Below are positions 8,078-16,952 of a stretch of 64,000 bases of DNA, one piece after another. Source of the DNA: Leeuwenhoekiella blandensis MED217 (GTDB lineage Bacteria; Bacteroidota; Bacteroidia; Flavobacteriales; Flavobacteriaceae). The stretch is from positions 4,141,897 to 4,205,896 of the forward strand of contig NZ_CH672395.1 of assembly GCF_000152985.1 (NCBI RefSeq). Direction: 5' to 3'. The translations under genes were made by a program, and so were the position numbers. A model generated the notes under the pieces. It ran no database searches and was not told the DNA's origin. It saw only the letters and a program-made list of their open reading frames with translations. The first letter of the stretch is position 1. Every line of letters begins with the position of its first letter.

Positions 8078-9157
8078 ATGAGTACTATTAAAATCGTTCA
8101 CGTTGTTGAAGCCTTGGGAGGCGGTGTTTACACCTATTTTAAAAATCTTACCCACGTACTTTGCGAGCATCCTGAACTGGAGGTTACAGTGATTTATAGC
8201 GCAAATCGTACAGAAATAGATCCTCAACGCGTCGCAACAGATTTTCATCCCAAAACCCAATTGATCGAACTCTCCATGCAGCGCGAAATACGTTTAAAAG
8301 ATGATATCAAGGCTTTTAAGCAACTGCGCAAACTTTTTAAAGAGCATAAGCCAGATGTACTGCATTTACATTCCTCTAAAGCGGGTATTCTGGGCAGATT
8401 TGCTTACCGCCTTTCTTGGTTACCTAAAACCAAACTGTTTTACACTCCGCACGGGTTTTCTTTTCTTCGGAAAGATATAAGCGCTCTAAAACGTTTTGCG
8501 TTCTGGAGTATCGAGTTTTTAAGTCAAAAATTTTCTGGCGGAACTTTTATTGCTTGCGGAGATACGGAATGTTTATATGCTAAAAAATTAGGCCCGGCGG
8601 TATTGGTACGCAACAGTATCGATCTAAATACGGTAAAACCGAATCTGGAAGAGAAAAATAAACACATCAAACGTATAGGAACCTTAGGCAGGATCACCTA
8701 TGCCCGAAATCCCAAGCTTTTTAATGCGCTGGCGCTTAACCACCCAGAACTAGAATTTATCTGGATTGGCGACGGTGAATTGAAGCACCTGCTTACAGCT
8801 CCCAACATTACCATCACCGGTTGGTTTACGCAATATGCTTCAGGAATTGAAGCTTTAAAACAATTGGATGTTTATGTGCAAACTTCATTATGGGAAGGCC
8901 TGCCTATTGCCGTCTTAGAGGCTTCCGCCAGAAAAATACCGGTACTTGCAACCCATATTATTGGCAACAAAGACATTATCGCTCCGGGAAAAACAGGCTA
9001 TTTATTTAAAACTACTGAAGCGTTTGAAGAGGTGCTTGAGAAACTAAAACCGCTTGAGGTACGTCAAAAAATGGGAATTAACGCTGCCAATCGCACTACC
9101 CGATTATTCAATAGTCGCGTTAACTTTGAAAAACTCATAGCGATTTATCGCTCCTGA
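8078..9157 (+). CDS. Family 4 glycosyltransferase
   Basis: This is a GT-B-fold retaining glycosyltransferase of about 359 residues. The frame is open upstream to 8054, but the ATG at 8078 gives the normal start STIKIVHVVEALGGGVYTYF. Other signatures are VLHLHSSKAGILGRF in the N-domain (about 94-108) and EGLPIAVLEA (about 273-282), which carries the donor-phosphate-binding Glu residues near the C-terminus. It is likely to build the surface polysaccharide repeat unit. The gene is divergent from the sugar-phosphate transferase and its end overlaps the convergent O-antigen-ligase-like gene by 23 bases. Confidence 0.92.
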   Translation: MSTIKIVHVVEALGGGVYTYFKNLTHVLCEHPELEVTVIYSANRTEIDPQRVATDFHPKTQLIELSMQREIRLKDDIKAFKQLRKLFKEHKPDVLHLHSSKAGILGRFAYRLSWLPKTKLFYTPHGFSFLRKDISALKRFAFWSIEFLSQKFSGGTFIACGDTECLYAKKLGPAVLVRNSIDLNTVKPNLEEKNKHIKRIGTLGRITYARNPKLFNALALNHPELEFIWIGDGELKHLLTAPNITITGWFTQYASGIEALKQLDVYVQTSLWEGLPIAVLEASARKIPVLATHIIGNKDIIAPGKTGYLFKTTEAFEEVLEKLKPLEVRQKMGINAANRTTRLFNSRVNFEKLIAIYRS

Positions 9158-10418
9158 TATCTAGTGCGTTCTTAGTAAATATTGAAAGCCATAGTCCGCT
9201 GAAGACTATCCCATCAAAGCGTATTAGAAAGTCATCTACTAAGTTGGCGCTTAGAAATATTACAAAGAAAAACACACATAAAACCTGCTTTGAACTCCAG
9301 CCTATATATGCAAATAAGCCTATGTAAACAGCGACGACAAGTAAGCCTAGAATTCCAAATTTGATCCAAAAGTCTAAAAATTGATTGTGTACTGGAAATT
9401 TATATTTGGCTAAAAAGTGTTGGTTGGTTTCTTCAAATCGATCTATGACTGCCTGTTTTCCGTCGGCTGCTCCTACTCCAATAATCGGATGCTCTAAAGC
9501 CACTTCAAGACTGGATTTCCAAATGCTTAAACGCGTAACCAAACCATTATATGCAGAAGCCTCCGGATTGTCCAGTTCGTCGAGTTTTCCCACTTTATCT
9601 AAATGAGCAAAAGTCACTTCTGAAAACTTCTCAATGCTGTATGGAAAAATCTTTACAAAACCATAGCTCAACAAGGCAAACCCCAAAACACCCACAGCCA
9701 ATAGTTTCAGCACCTTTTTTGAACGGAGTTTACGCACGTCTGCCAAGCTCACCAAAATAATCCCGATAAACGCATTGGCGATGGCAAGTCTGGTATTGAT
9801 GTATAAGAGAATCACCACCGACAATACAAAAAACACAAAGCGCCAAACCACATGCGTTTTTCGTATTTGACCTAAAGCTTCTTTAAAAAAGTAAAAGTTG
9901 ATCACCGCCACAAAAGCAACGTGCATATTAAGCGCCGGAGCATGTATATTGATAGATCGAGAAAAAGCATACCCCATTTCCCAAAGGTCAATTCCATTGA
10001 GGTATTTGTTGAAAAGCTCAGGATAAAAAATAACGAAACGCACTAAGCACAAAACTAAAATTGAAGTCGTTGCCAGTGCATAGTAGCGTAAAATAAGCAC
10101 CGTATTAAACCGATGGTTTTGACTTAAAATAAATAGCGGAAGTAAAACTAAACTCAGTCGCTTTTCTCCGTGTTTTACAGCTTCGTTTAGCGTTGAGCTA
10201 TTCCAAAAAAACAACAGGTCCAGAAGAAATGGAGCTGCGATAAGCAGCATAAAAAAGAGGCGTCGTCGGGTAAATTTCAGTTCTCTAAAAAAGAACACAT
10301 TATACGCTGTAAACAATACAAGTAACACCGTAGCCGGAATCCTAAACGGAATCGAAACTGCCAAAATGCTAAGCCAAGCGTTGTAACTAAACCGGTATGT
10401 TCTTTCTGAGACTATCAT
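9135..10418 (-). CDS. O-antigen ligase/polymerase-like membrane protein (Wzy_C type)
   Basis: The 427-residue protein has around ten to twelve membrane spans and a large extracytoplasmic loop in its second half. That loop contains SIWKSSLEVALEHPIIGVGA followed later by HNQFLDFWIKFGILGLL, the pattern of the O-antigen ligase/polymerase domain, in which a conserved His near HNQFL is important. It would polymerise repeat units or ligate glycan to an acceptor in the periplasm. I start at the ATG at 10418; a longer TTG start at 10430 is possible. The start lies inside the end of the preceding polymerase-like gene (overlap 32 bases), so it is the last gene of the long polysaccharide operon. Confidence 0.85.
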   Translation of the reverse strand: MIVSERTYRFSYNAWLSILAVSIPFRIPATVLLVLFTAYNVFFFRELKFTRRRLFFMLLIAAPFLLDLLFFWNSSTLNEAVKHGEKRLSLVLLPLFILSQNHRFNTVLILRYYALATTSILVLCLVRFVIFYPELFNKYLNGIDLWEMGYAFSRSINIHAPALNMHVAFVAVINFYFFKEALGQIRKTHVVWRFVFFVLSVVILLYINTRLAIANAFIGIILVSLADVRKLRSKKVLKLLAVGVLGFALLSYGFVKIFPYSIEKFSEVTFAHLDKVGKLDELDNPEASAYNGLVTRLSIWKSSLEVALEHPIIGVGAADGKQAVIDRFEETNQHFLAKYKFPVHNQFLDFWIKFGILGLLVVAVYIGLFAYIGWSSKQVLCVFFFVIFLSANLVDDFLIRFDGIVFSGLWLSIFTKNALDIRSDKSL

Positions 10419-11454
10419 AGTACAGCACAAAATAAATCAAAGGCAAGATGCCAATTTTATGTTTAACCGCCGAACCTAGATCGGGTTCAAACACCCCTTG
10501 GATAATGAAATAAGCAAAAACCAAGTAAAATCCCCAAAGTTCGTAGCGATACTTCTTTCGCTTTGCGAGACAATTTTTAAACAGAAACAAAAGGTAAACC
10601 GACAACACAAGCTGCCAAAAGACAAAAGCGATGATTTGAGGCTGTAATACGTGTTTTAAGCCGTTTACAGGCACATTCACTGAAACAAAACCATAAAGCA
10701 CCCCAAAGGTCTCGCCATACCAAGTATCGGTCTTTAGCGGTGATCTAATTGCAGAATTGGTTGCTTCTTCTCCCAAACGCTCTTCGTTGAGCGCTTCGCG
10801 CGTACTTTGTGATAAGAATTCGCCTTTTACAACTCCGTACGACAAGCTTAAAAAGATGACGACAAGCAATCCTGAAAAAATTCCTGTGAGCACTTTCCGC
10901 TTAAAGTTGATCAAACTCGTTAGATAGATCACTCCGGCAATTATTGGAATAAGAACATAGTAAGGGCGGTACCAAATTCCAAAGAAGAGCAGTCCTGAGA
11001 AAATGAGAAGTAAAGTGTATTTTAGACGTAGTTTCTTTTTCAACAGCAACCACGGAATCCAAGCTATAAAGAGAAACGTTATAAACTCTTTTGAAGGCAT
11101 TGACACAAAAAAGGCCAGCATTAGTAGTAAAGAATACGCTAAAAGATTGCGTACCGAAACTTTAGCGAAACGCTTGGGAACTCCCAATTTGTATAACACC
11201 CAAAGTAACAGGGGTAATTGAATTAAGGCTACCAGTGAAAATGAGAGTCGGTTTAAACCGGTTACCTCATAAAAAAGCATCGTCACGGGATAACTACGCC
11301 AAAAACCTTTCTCGTTATAGAAATCTTCGGCGATCACGATGGCATCGTTAAAAAAACGCTCGGGAAGATAAAACGGCGCCAAAACACCCAATATCAAAAC
11401 CACCAGCCCCAAAAGCAAGAACAGCAATTTTGATTTAGATATGAGGAGCTTCAT
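10387..11454 (-). CDS. Polytopic membrane protein, candidate polysaccharide polymerase
   Basis: About 355 residues with roughly nine to ten membrane spans. I do not recognise a precise family. The segment FFVSMPSKEFITFLFIAW resembles the Ser-Lys-Glu region seen in some EpsG/Wzy-like polymerases, and FGIWYRPYYVLIP is a likely extracytoplasmic-loop edge. Position between the flippase (start/stop TGATG overlap at 11452-11456) and the O-antigen-ligase-like gene argues for a role in polymerising or modifying the repeat unit. If both this and the next gene are polymerase-like, one may be the polymerase and the other the ligase. Function is inferred from context. Confidence 0.7.
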   Translation of the reverse strand: MKLLISKSKLLFLLLGLVVLILGVLAPFYLPERFFNDAIVIAEDFYNEKGFWRSYPVTMLFYEVTGLNRLSFSLVALIQLPLLLWVLYKLGVPKRFAKVSVRNLLAYSLLLMLAFFVSMPSKEFITFLFIAWIPWLLLKKKLRLKYTLLLIFSGLLFFGIWYRPYYVLIPIIAGVIYLTSLINFKRKVLTGIFSGLLVVIFLSLSYGVVKGEFLSQSTREALNEERLGEEATNSAIRSPLKTDTWYGETFGVLYGFVSVNVPVNGLKHVLQPQIIAFVFWQLVLSVYLLFLFKNCLAKRKKYRYELWGFYLVFAYFIIQGVFEPDLGSAVKHKIGILPLIYFVLYYDSLRKNIPV

Positions 11455-12764
11455 CAATGTAAAAATAGTTTTATTCGATCTTTTTTATAAACCCAGACCA
11501 CCGCGGCAAAATTCCAAAACAAAACACTTATGGCGGAAGCGGTCGCAGCACCTTCGATCCCGTAAGACGGAATGAGCTTCCAATTGAGAAGGCAATTTAT
11601 TATAACCGCCAGAATCAAAATATACTGAAGCACCACTTGCTTTTTTGTCATGTTGAGATATACTTGCGTGGTTCCGCAAAGGGTAGCCATAAAATGCCCT
11701 AAAATTAAGATGCGTAGTGCCAGAGTTGCCTGTTGGTATTCAGCACCAAAAATGCTTAATATTTCAGCAGAAAAAACAAAAAGCACCATTGAAAGTAAGG
11801 TTGAAAAAACTACGATTACCCGAACTCCGGTTTTCAATAACCGCTGCAGCTCTTGGTGATTGCTTACATACAAATCTGCAATACGCACAGCTAAAAATGA
11901 ACCGATAACATTGATCACGGTAGAGATTAAAAAAATGATTTTTATCGAAGTCCCGTAATACGCCAGCGTTTCAAAATTGGTATACCGTTTCAGGAAAAAA
12001 ACATCAATGCTGATGAGTAAATAAAAACCTAAAGCACTCATTGCAATGGGTAGGGTTGCTCTCAACACCGTACGTAATTTAATCGCCGGCATTTTAAATT
12101 TGGGAACCGCAAACCTTTTATAATTCAAAAAAACTTCAAGCGAAGAAACGACTGCACAAAAGAAGAATCCGCCTAAAAAAACCTCAACGAGGTACTGCTG
12201 TTGCTTCAACACAAACAAAAACAACACGCCTATTCCAAAAAGTAATTGTTTGATGATTCCGCGATATAATTCTGATTTGGCGTGCTGATTAAAAGCCCTA
12301 AAGAATTCGGTATTAAAAAGCGTTACCGCGTAAAAAAACAGGCAACATCCCACTTTCACGAGTAAGCTTCCGGATCGTGCATCATTAAATACAGCTTGAT
12401 AGCTAGAGGAAGGAACACTTAAAATAATGACCAAAAACAGCAGAGAAACGACAAAAAGCAATAGCAGCATTTTGAAATATACCTTGAACAAAGCGCCCAC
12501 CTGATCTGGTTTTGAGAATCTTCCTGAAAAAAACAAAATGGCTTGATCTGTTCCCAGCATGGTAAATCCTCCAATCAAAAAGAGTGCAGAGCGCACAAAT
12601 TCGTAGGTTCCTACTTGAGACGCACTGTAAAAGTTGGTTAAGAAAAGGGTGATCCCAAAGAGAAAAGCAACTCCGGCGATTCGAAGCGCTATAACTTGAA
12701 AAGCCCCGCGCATCAAGTTGCCGGTTTGTAATCTATTGAATTGTTCGCTAAGTTTTTTGAACAT
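11454..12764 (-). CDS. Oligosaccharide flippase (Wzx-like, MOP superfamily)
   Basis: The 436-residue protein has twelve to fourteen predicted membrane spans. The N-terminus is typical of Wzx/RfbX-type flippases: ALRIAGVAFLFGITLFLTNF followed by VGTYEFVRSALFLIGGFTMLG. These transporters move undecaprenyl-diphosphate-linked oligosaccharides from the cytoplasmic to the periplasmic leaflet. The gene follows the Wzz-like gene by 37 bases and overlaps the next polymerase-like gene by TGATG. Flippase, polymerase and chain-length regulator side by side indicate a Wzx/Wzy-dependent pathway. Confidence 0.88.
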   Translation of the reverse strand: MFKKLSEQFNRLQTGNLMRGAFQVIALRIAGVAFLFGITLFLTNFYSASQVGTYEFVRSALFLIGGFTMLGTDQAILFFSGRFSKPDQVGALFKVYFKMLLLLFVVSLLFLVIILSVPSSSYQAVFNDARSGSLLVKVGCCLFFYAVTLFNTEFFRAFNQHAKSELYRGIIKQLLFGIGVLFLFVLKQQQYLVEVFLGGFFFCAVVSSLEVFLNYKRFAVPKFKMPAIKLRTVLRATLPIAMSALGFYLLISIDVFFLKRYTNFETLAYYGTSIKIIFLISTVINVIGSFLAVRIADLYVSNHQELQRLLKTGVRVIVVFSTLLSMVLFVFSAEILSIFGAEYQQATLALRILILGHFMATLCGTTQVYLNMTKKQVVLQYILILAVIINCLLNWKLIPSYGIEGAATASAISVLFWNFAAVVWVYKKDRIKLFLH

Positions 12765-12801
12765 AAGTCTTCTTCAATAGGTTGCCTGTACTAATTAAAT
12801 G

Positions 12802-13749
12802 CTATTGTATCTCTTTGCTATATCGGTTTTTGAAGCGTAAAATAAGGTGATATAAAATAAAAATCGAGATCAGTAAAATGGGTAATATATAGATCAAAAG
12901 ACTTCGTAATGAAGTTTTGTTGACCCAATTGGATTGAGAATACACTTTAAAAACACGGTCAAGCGCAGCTTCAGTTTGTTCTAAATATGCATTGCGCTTA
13001 AGAAGCATAGATTTGGTATTGACTATGGCGCTTAGCTCTGAATTTTCATTGCTTCCCATTACCGTAATTGCACCTCGATCTTGCTTCAGCGCATTAGGAA
13101 CTGCACCCAACGTGCTGTCTATTTGTGTAATGGTAAATTTATTTGCTTCCAATTCTGTAGCAATACTTTTAAGCAAGGCTTTGCGCTTATCTTGAAAGTA
13201 TTCTTGGTTCTCCAGGTAGTTTAAAAATAATTCAATAGCGATCGTATCTGAAGCTACAAGGGTAATTTTATGTACATCATAAGCCGGCGCATATAGCGGT
13301 TTGTCAAAAAAGTTAGACTTATCATCATAATTTTCTGAAATCCTCGGCACAATATCTACAGGAAACTCCTCAAGATTTTTGAGCACACTCGTGATATCTT
13401 CTACCGGCTCGATAGAGATTTCCTTTAAATTTACTATGGAAAAATGCTTGTTTAAGACTGACTCCTGGTCTGAAGCGCTACGGTCTAATTCTTCAATTTT
13501 ACCATAGAGATACGAAGTGCTTTTTACATTAGGCGCAACCAGTATTTCTGCAGTTTTTAGCGGATTTAAAAGTTTTGATAAGCCATAGCCTGCTACAATA
13601 CCAATCACAAAAAGCAGAAGAATTATTAGAATATTTCTAAAAACAAATTGAAAAAACCGCAACCCATAAATCAGGAACTTTTTAAGTTGGCCTTTGAGCC
13701 ACCTAAAAAGGTCAAAAACATCAATATCCTGATTATAGTTTGTACTCAT
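12802..13749 (-). CDS. Wzz-like chain-length determinant (polysaccharide co-polymerase)
   Basis: The 315-residue protein has a short cytoplasmic N-terminus, a membrane span at about 40-62 (FRNILIILLLFVIGIVAGYG), a large periplasmic domain rich in helix-forming residues, and a second span near 285-303 (LLIYILPILLISIFILYHLI). This two-span topology is that of Wzz/polysaccharide co-polymerases that set glycan chain length together with the Wzy polymerase. No tyrosine-kinase domain is attached. The start shares one base with the stop of the DUF6909 gene (TAATG), so translation is coupled. Primary sequence similarity to classical Wzz is weak; topology and context carry the call. Confidence 0.75.
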   Translation of the reverse strand: MSTNYNQDIDVFDLFRWLKGQLKKFLIYGLRFFQFVFRNILIILLLFVIGIVAGYGLSKLLNPLKTAEILVAPNVKSTSYLYGKIEELDRSASDQESVLNKHFSIVNLKEISIEPVEDITSVLKNLEEFPVDIVPRISENYDDKSNFFDKPLYAPAYDVHKITLVASDTIAIELFLNYLENQEYFQDKRKALLKSIATELEANKFTITQIDSTLGAVPNALKQDRGAITVMGSNENSELSAIVNTKSMLLKRNAYLEQTEAALDRVFKVYSQSNWVNKTSLRSLLIYILPILLISIFILYHLILRFKNRYSKEIQ

Positions 13750-15440
13750 TAGTCTTTAAAGATTTGTTCTAAAATTTGCTCTGTGATCAAATATGTAGGT
13801 TTTACACCTGTAGTTCCTAATCCTCCAGAGGCAAGTGTGCTTCCGGTTTCTAAAGGGTTGTCTGAAGCGTAATATGCATAACGTACCTTCACGCTATCAC
13901 TGATGCTTCCGCGTAGTTTTGCAGCAGCTTGAATCGCTTTTTGATAATGCGCACCTTCCATCTCAAGCCCGATAACATTCCACGTACTCTCATAGAAAAA
14001 GCGCAAGATGTCTCTGTTTTGCAATGAGGTACCCAAAACCGTGATCATTGCACCATCGTAAACTGAAATTCCGTGTCCTTCAAGATCCTCTTTCTTCAGT
14101 TGGTTTTCAAACGGATAATTATCTGCCGTACCTTCAAAAAGATGTGCAGAAGGTATCATAATATCGCCTTTTCCGCCTTCAAGAATTCCCGCTTTACCCA
14201 TAATCGAAACCGATTTTACATCAAGATGCACCGTTTCTCTTTTATCCTCATACGGCTTCAGTAATTCTTCCATCGTTTCGTAGGCTTGCTCTCCAAAGGC
14301 ATAATCCATCACGATGATCACTGGCTCTTTACCTTCAGGATATGAGGTTTTAGAACAAAAGTTATTCTGCTTAAGATCAAGCTTAGCGGTATCAAAAATT
14401 TGAACGTCAATATTGGTTCCGCTTTGATCAGGAATAAAAAGCATTCCATGTTGCTGCGCCGTTTTTTCAACGCGTGCGCGTAGTTTTCCGCTACTTGCAC
14501 TGCTAAGCGTCTCATAGATCTCAAGGTTTGACTTTTTGGTCATCTCTTTTTCAAGCGCCACCGGAGCAAAAAGGGTATTCATCACACTATGCATATTGGC
14601 ACTTATGATGTGTATAGGACGTCGTAAGAGACCTTTAGCATCCAATTCCTTTTTGATCGCATCTGCCCAAACTTCGCCGTGAATATGATGTCCCAAACGC
14701 TCTCTTAAAACGGGAGAAAAAGTTACCAGACGCTTATCGTTTTCTACAATCTCTTCGATCGCTCGTTTTCCTAACCAATACACTAATTTTAAAAAGCGCT
14801 TCTCATTTTTTGGCGCAGAAAACTTACTGTAGATCGTAGAAACCTCATGAAACGTACGTCCCAAAATATTTGCTGTATGCGTTAACGCAATCTCGCGTTC
14901 GGTTTGAGAAAGAGGTTCTTCGGTAAGTACTGCTTTCTCTAATTTTTGCCAGTCACGAGTTGTATGGCCTTCTTCGTTGATCACCACACGTTTCATAATC
15001 TTGTGTGATTCTACAAATAAAAACGTCAAATGCGTTAGAATATCATAGATCTCAGAGCGCCCGCGTGTGATCTCAATGTTCATCTGTTCTTCATCAATAC
15101 GATAGCAATTGCGACGCCGCTTAGGTGGAACTATGGGTTTAAAATGAGAATCTTTATAGCCTTCATCGCTCGTAAGGTTGATGTATCTACACTCTTCGAT
15201 ACCTTCCGGAAGTCGATCGATCACGTATAATAACCCATTGAGTTCTACTTTTTCTTCGGCAATGGTACCATAAATTTCAGGGCGCAAAATAAGCAGTGCC
15301 TCTCTCAAGGTTTCGCCAGAAACGCCCATGGGTTTATAAAAGCCGCGGTTAAATAAATGGCGCATGGTAATATACATACGCTCAATCGCCGCTGAACTTT
15401 CTTGTGATCGGGTTCTATTTTGTTGTTTTATTAAACTCAT
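13749..15440 (-). CDS. DUF6909 family protein with nucleoside-phosphorylase-like C-terminal region
   Basis: This soluble 563-residue protein begins RSQESSAAIERMYITMRHLFNRG after a short tail, which I associate with the Bacteroidota family DUF6909. The C-terminal 200 residues read like the PNP/UDP fold used by AMP nucleosidases and nucleoside phosphorylases: VSIMGKAGILEGGKGDIMIP, ATVLGTS-like ITVLGTSLQNRD, and VIGLEMEGAH with Glu-Met-Glu at 493-495, followed by a Gly-rich tail. The N-terminal 300 residues are distinct and charged. It sits inside the polysaccharide operon, 18 bases after the GH3-like gene and overlapping the Wzz-like gene by one base. The enzymatic activity and substrate are unknown. 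Confidence 0.75.
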   Translation of the reverse strand: MSLIKQQNRTRSQESSAAIERMYITMRHLFNRGFYKPMGVSGETLREALLILRPEIYGTIAEEKVELNGLLYVIDRLPEGIEECRYINLTSDEGYKDSHFKPIVPPKRRRNCYRIDEEQMNIEITRGRSEIYDILTHLTFLFVESHKIMKRVVINEEGHTTRDWQKLEKAVLTEEPLSQTEREIALTHTANILGRTFHEVSTIYSKFSAPKNEKRFLKLVYWLGKRAIEEIVENDKRLVTFSPVLRERLGHHIHGEVWADAIKKELDAKGLLRRPIHIISANMHSVMNTLFAPVALEKEMTKKSNLEIYETLSSASSGKLRARVEKTAQQHGMLFIPDQSGTNIDVQIFDTAKLDLKQNNFCSKTSYPEGKEPVIIVMDYAFGEQAYETMEELLKPYEDKRETVHLDVKSVSIMGKAGILEGGKGDIMIPSAHLFEGTADNYPFENQLKKEDLEGHGISVYDGAMITVLGTSLQNRDILRFFYESTWNVIGLEMEGAHYQKAIQAAAKLRGSISDSVKVRYAYYASDNPLETGSTLASGGLGTTGVKPTYLITEQILEQIFKD

Positions 15441-15458
15441 TAAATCAAATATACTTTT

Positions 15459-16952
15459 TTAAAAATCAAGTTGATACAGCACATCTGCAATACTGCGATC
15501 ATTGGCCAACCTCGGCAGCTTGTTTTGACCGCCCAGTTTCCCTTTAGATTTCATATATGCTGTAAAACCGCCCTGCGGAATTACTTTGATTTCTAATCTT
15601 TTTAAAATTTTTCCTGTTATCAAATCTTTATAATAACTGTTCTGTTGTTGCAGCGCTTCATCAATGGCTTGCGCAAAAGCGTCTAAATCTTCTGGCTGTG
15701 TGTCAAACTCGATAAACCACTCATGAAACGGAAGCCCTTCTGAAGGATTGATTTGTGGCGCCACGGTAAATTCACTCACCTGGGCCTTAAATTGGCTTGC
15801 TGTGCTCGCTAAAGCTTCTTCCACCTCCTTGCCTATCACATGTTCGCCAAAAGCCGAAATAAAGTGCTTTATACGCCCGGTAACCACCACGCGATGCGGT
15901 TTTGTTGAAGTAAACATCACGGTATCTCCTACATTATACGCCCAAAGACCGGCTGTTGTAGAAATGACCATCACATAATTAACACCAACAGCTACCTCGC
16001 CAATGGTTAAACGTTGTGGATTTTCGGTAAAAAATTCGTCTGCTTTTATGAATTCATAGAAAATACCAGAATTTAAAAGCAGCAACATGCCTTTCTCTTT
16101 CTGAGAATCCTGAAATGCAAAAAAGCCTTCACTCGCGGGATACAATTCTATGCTGTCTACACGACGCCCGATGAGGTTTTCAAACTTTTTGCGATAAGGT
16201 TCGTAATTAACTCCGCCGTAAATAAACAGATTGAAATTTGGAAAAATTTCACCTACCGGTTTGCCTGTTTTTGCCTGCAACTTTTCAAAATACATCTGCA
16301 CCCACGGCGGAATCCCGCTGATTACGCTCATGTTTTCAGGCAAGGTTTCTTCAACAATGGCATCTACCTTGCTTTCCCAATCTTCGATACAATTGGTTTC
16401 CCAACTTGGCATTCTGTTTTTTTGAAGATATCCCGGCACATAATGCGCAACGATACCCGATAATCTTCCGGTTTTAATGCCGCTTTTTATTTGCAGTTTG
16501 GGACTTCCTTGCAAGAAAATCATCTTTCCATCTACAAAGCTGCTGTTTCCGCTTTCTGCGATGTAATGCAAAATGGCATCGCGAGCCGCGTTGACGTGCA
16601 TCGGCATAGATTCTTTAGTAATTGGAATATATTTTGCACCAGAAGTGGTCCCGGATGTTTTTGCAAAATACTCGGGTTTTCCCGGCCATAAAATATCTTC
16701 TTTACCAGCAACTGCTTCTTCTACATAATTCTTTAAAGCCTCGTAATCCCTTACTGGAACTGCTTTTGCAAAATCTGCCGCCGTTTTTATATTTTCAAAA
16801 TTATGGTCTTTTCCAAATTTTGCCTTCGCGCCTTTTTTGATCAAATACTGAAAAACCGCATCCTGAGTGGCAACGGGATTAGCGCTCCATTTTTGGGTTT
16901 TACCAGCGATATACTTAGCAAATAGTTTTGCCGAAAACGACTTAATAGACAT
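15459..16952 (-). CDS. GH3-like acyl-adenylating enzyme
   Basis: The 497-residue protein belongs to the GH3 branch of adenylate-forming enzymes. It shows the ATP-binding YFAKTSGTTSGAKYIPIT near 111-128, a central VDSIELYPASEGFFAFQ resembling the SxExxFG acyl-binding region, and a C-terminal swivel domain. Plant GH3 enzymes conjugate amino acids to hormone carboxylates. Bacterial members are common in Bacteroidota, but their substrates are unknown. Its start codon shares a base with the stop of the M23 peptidase gene (TAATG at 16950-16954), linking it to envelope functions. It is distinct from the CapK-like enzyme at 4492. Confidence 0.9.
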   Translation of the reverse strand: MSIKSFSAKLFAKYIAGKTQKWSANPVATQDAVFQYLIKKGAKAKFGKDHNFENIKTAADFAKAVPVRDYEALKNYVEEAVAGKEDILWPGKPEYFAKTSGTTSGAKYIPITKESMPMHVNAARDAILHYIAESGNSSFVDGKMIFLQGSPKLQIKSGIKTGRLSGIVAHYVPGYLQKNRMPSWETNCIEDWESKVDAIVEETLPENMSVISGIPPWVQMYFEKLQAKTGKPVGEIFPNFNLFIYGGVNYEPYRKKFENLIGRRVDSIELYPASEGFFAFQDSQKEKGMLLLLNSGIFYEFIKADEFFTENPQRLTIGEVAVGVNYVMVISTTAGLWAYNVGDTVMFTSTKPHRVVVTGRIKHFISAFGEHVIGKEVEEALASTASQFKAQVSEFTVAPQINPSEGLPFHEWFIEFDTQPEDLDAFAQAIDEALQQQNSYYKDLITGKILKRLEIKVIPQGGFTAYMKSKGKLGGQNKLPRLANDRSIADVLYQLDF

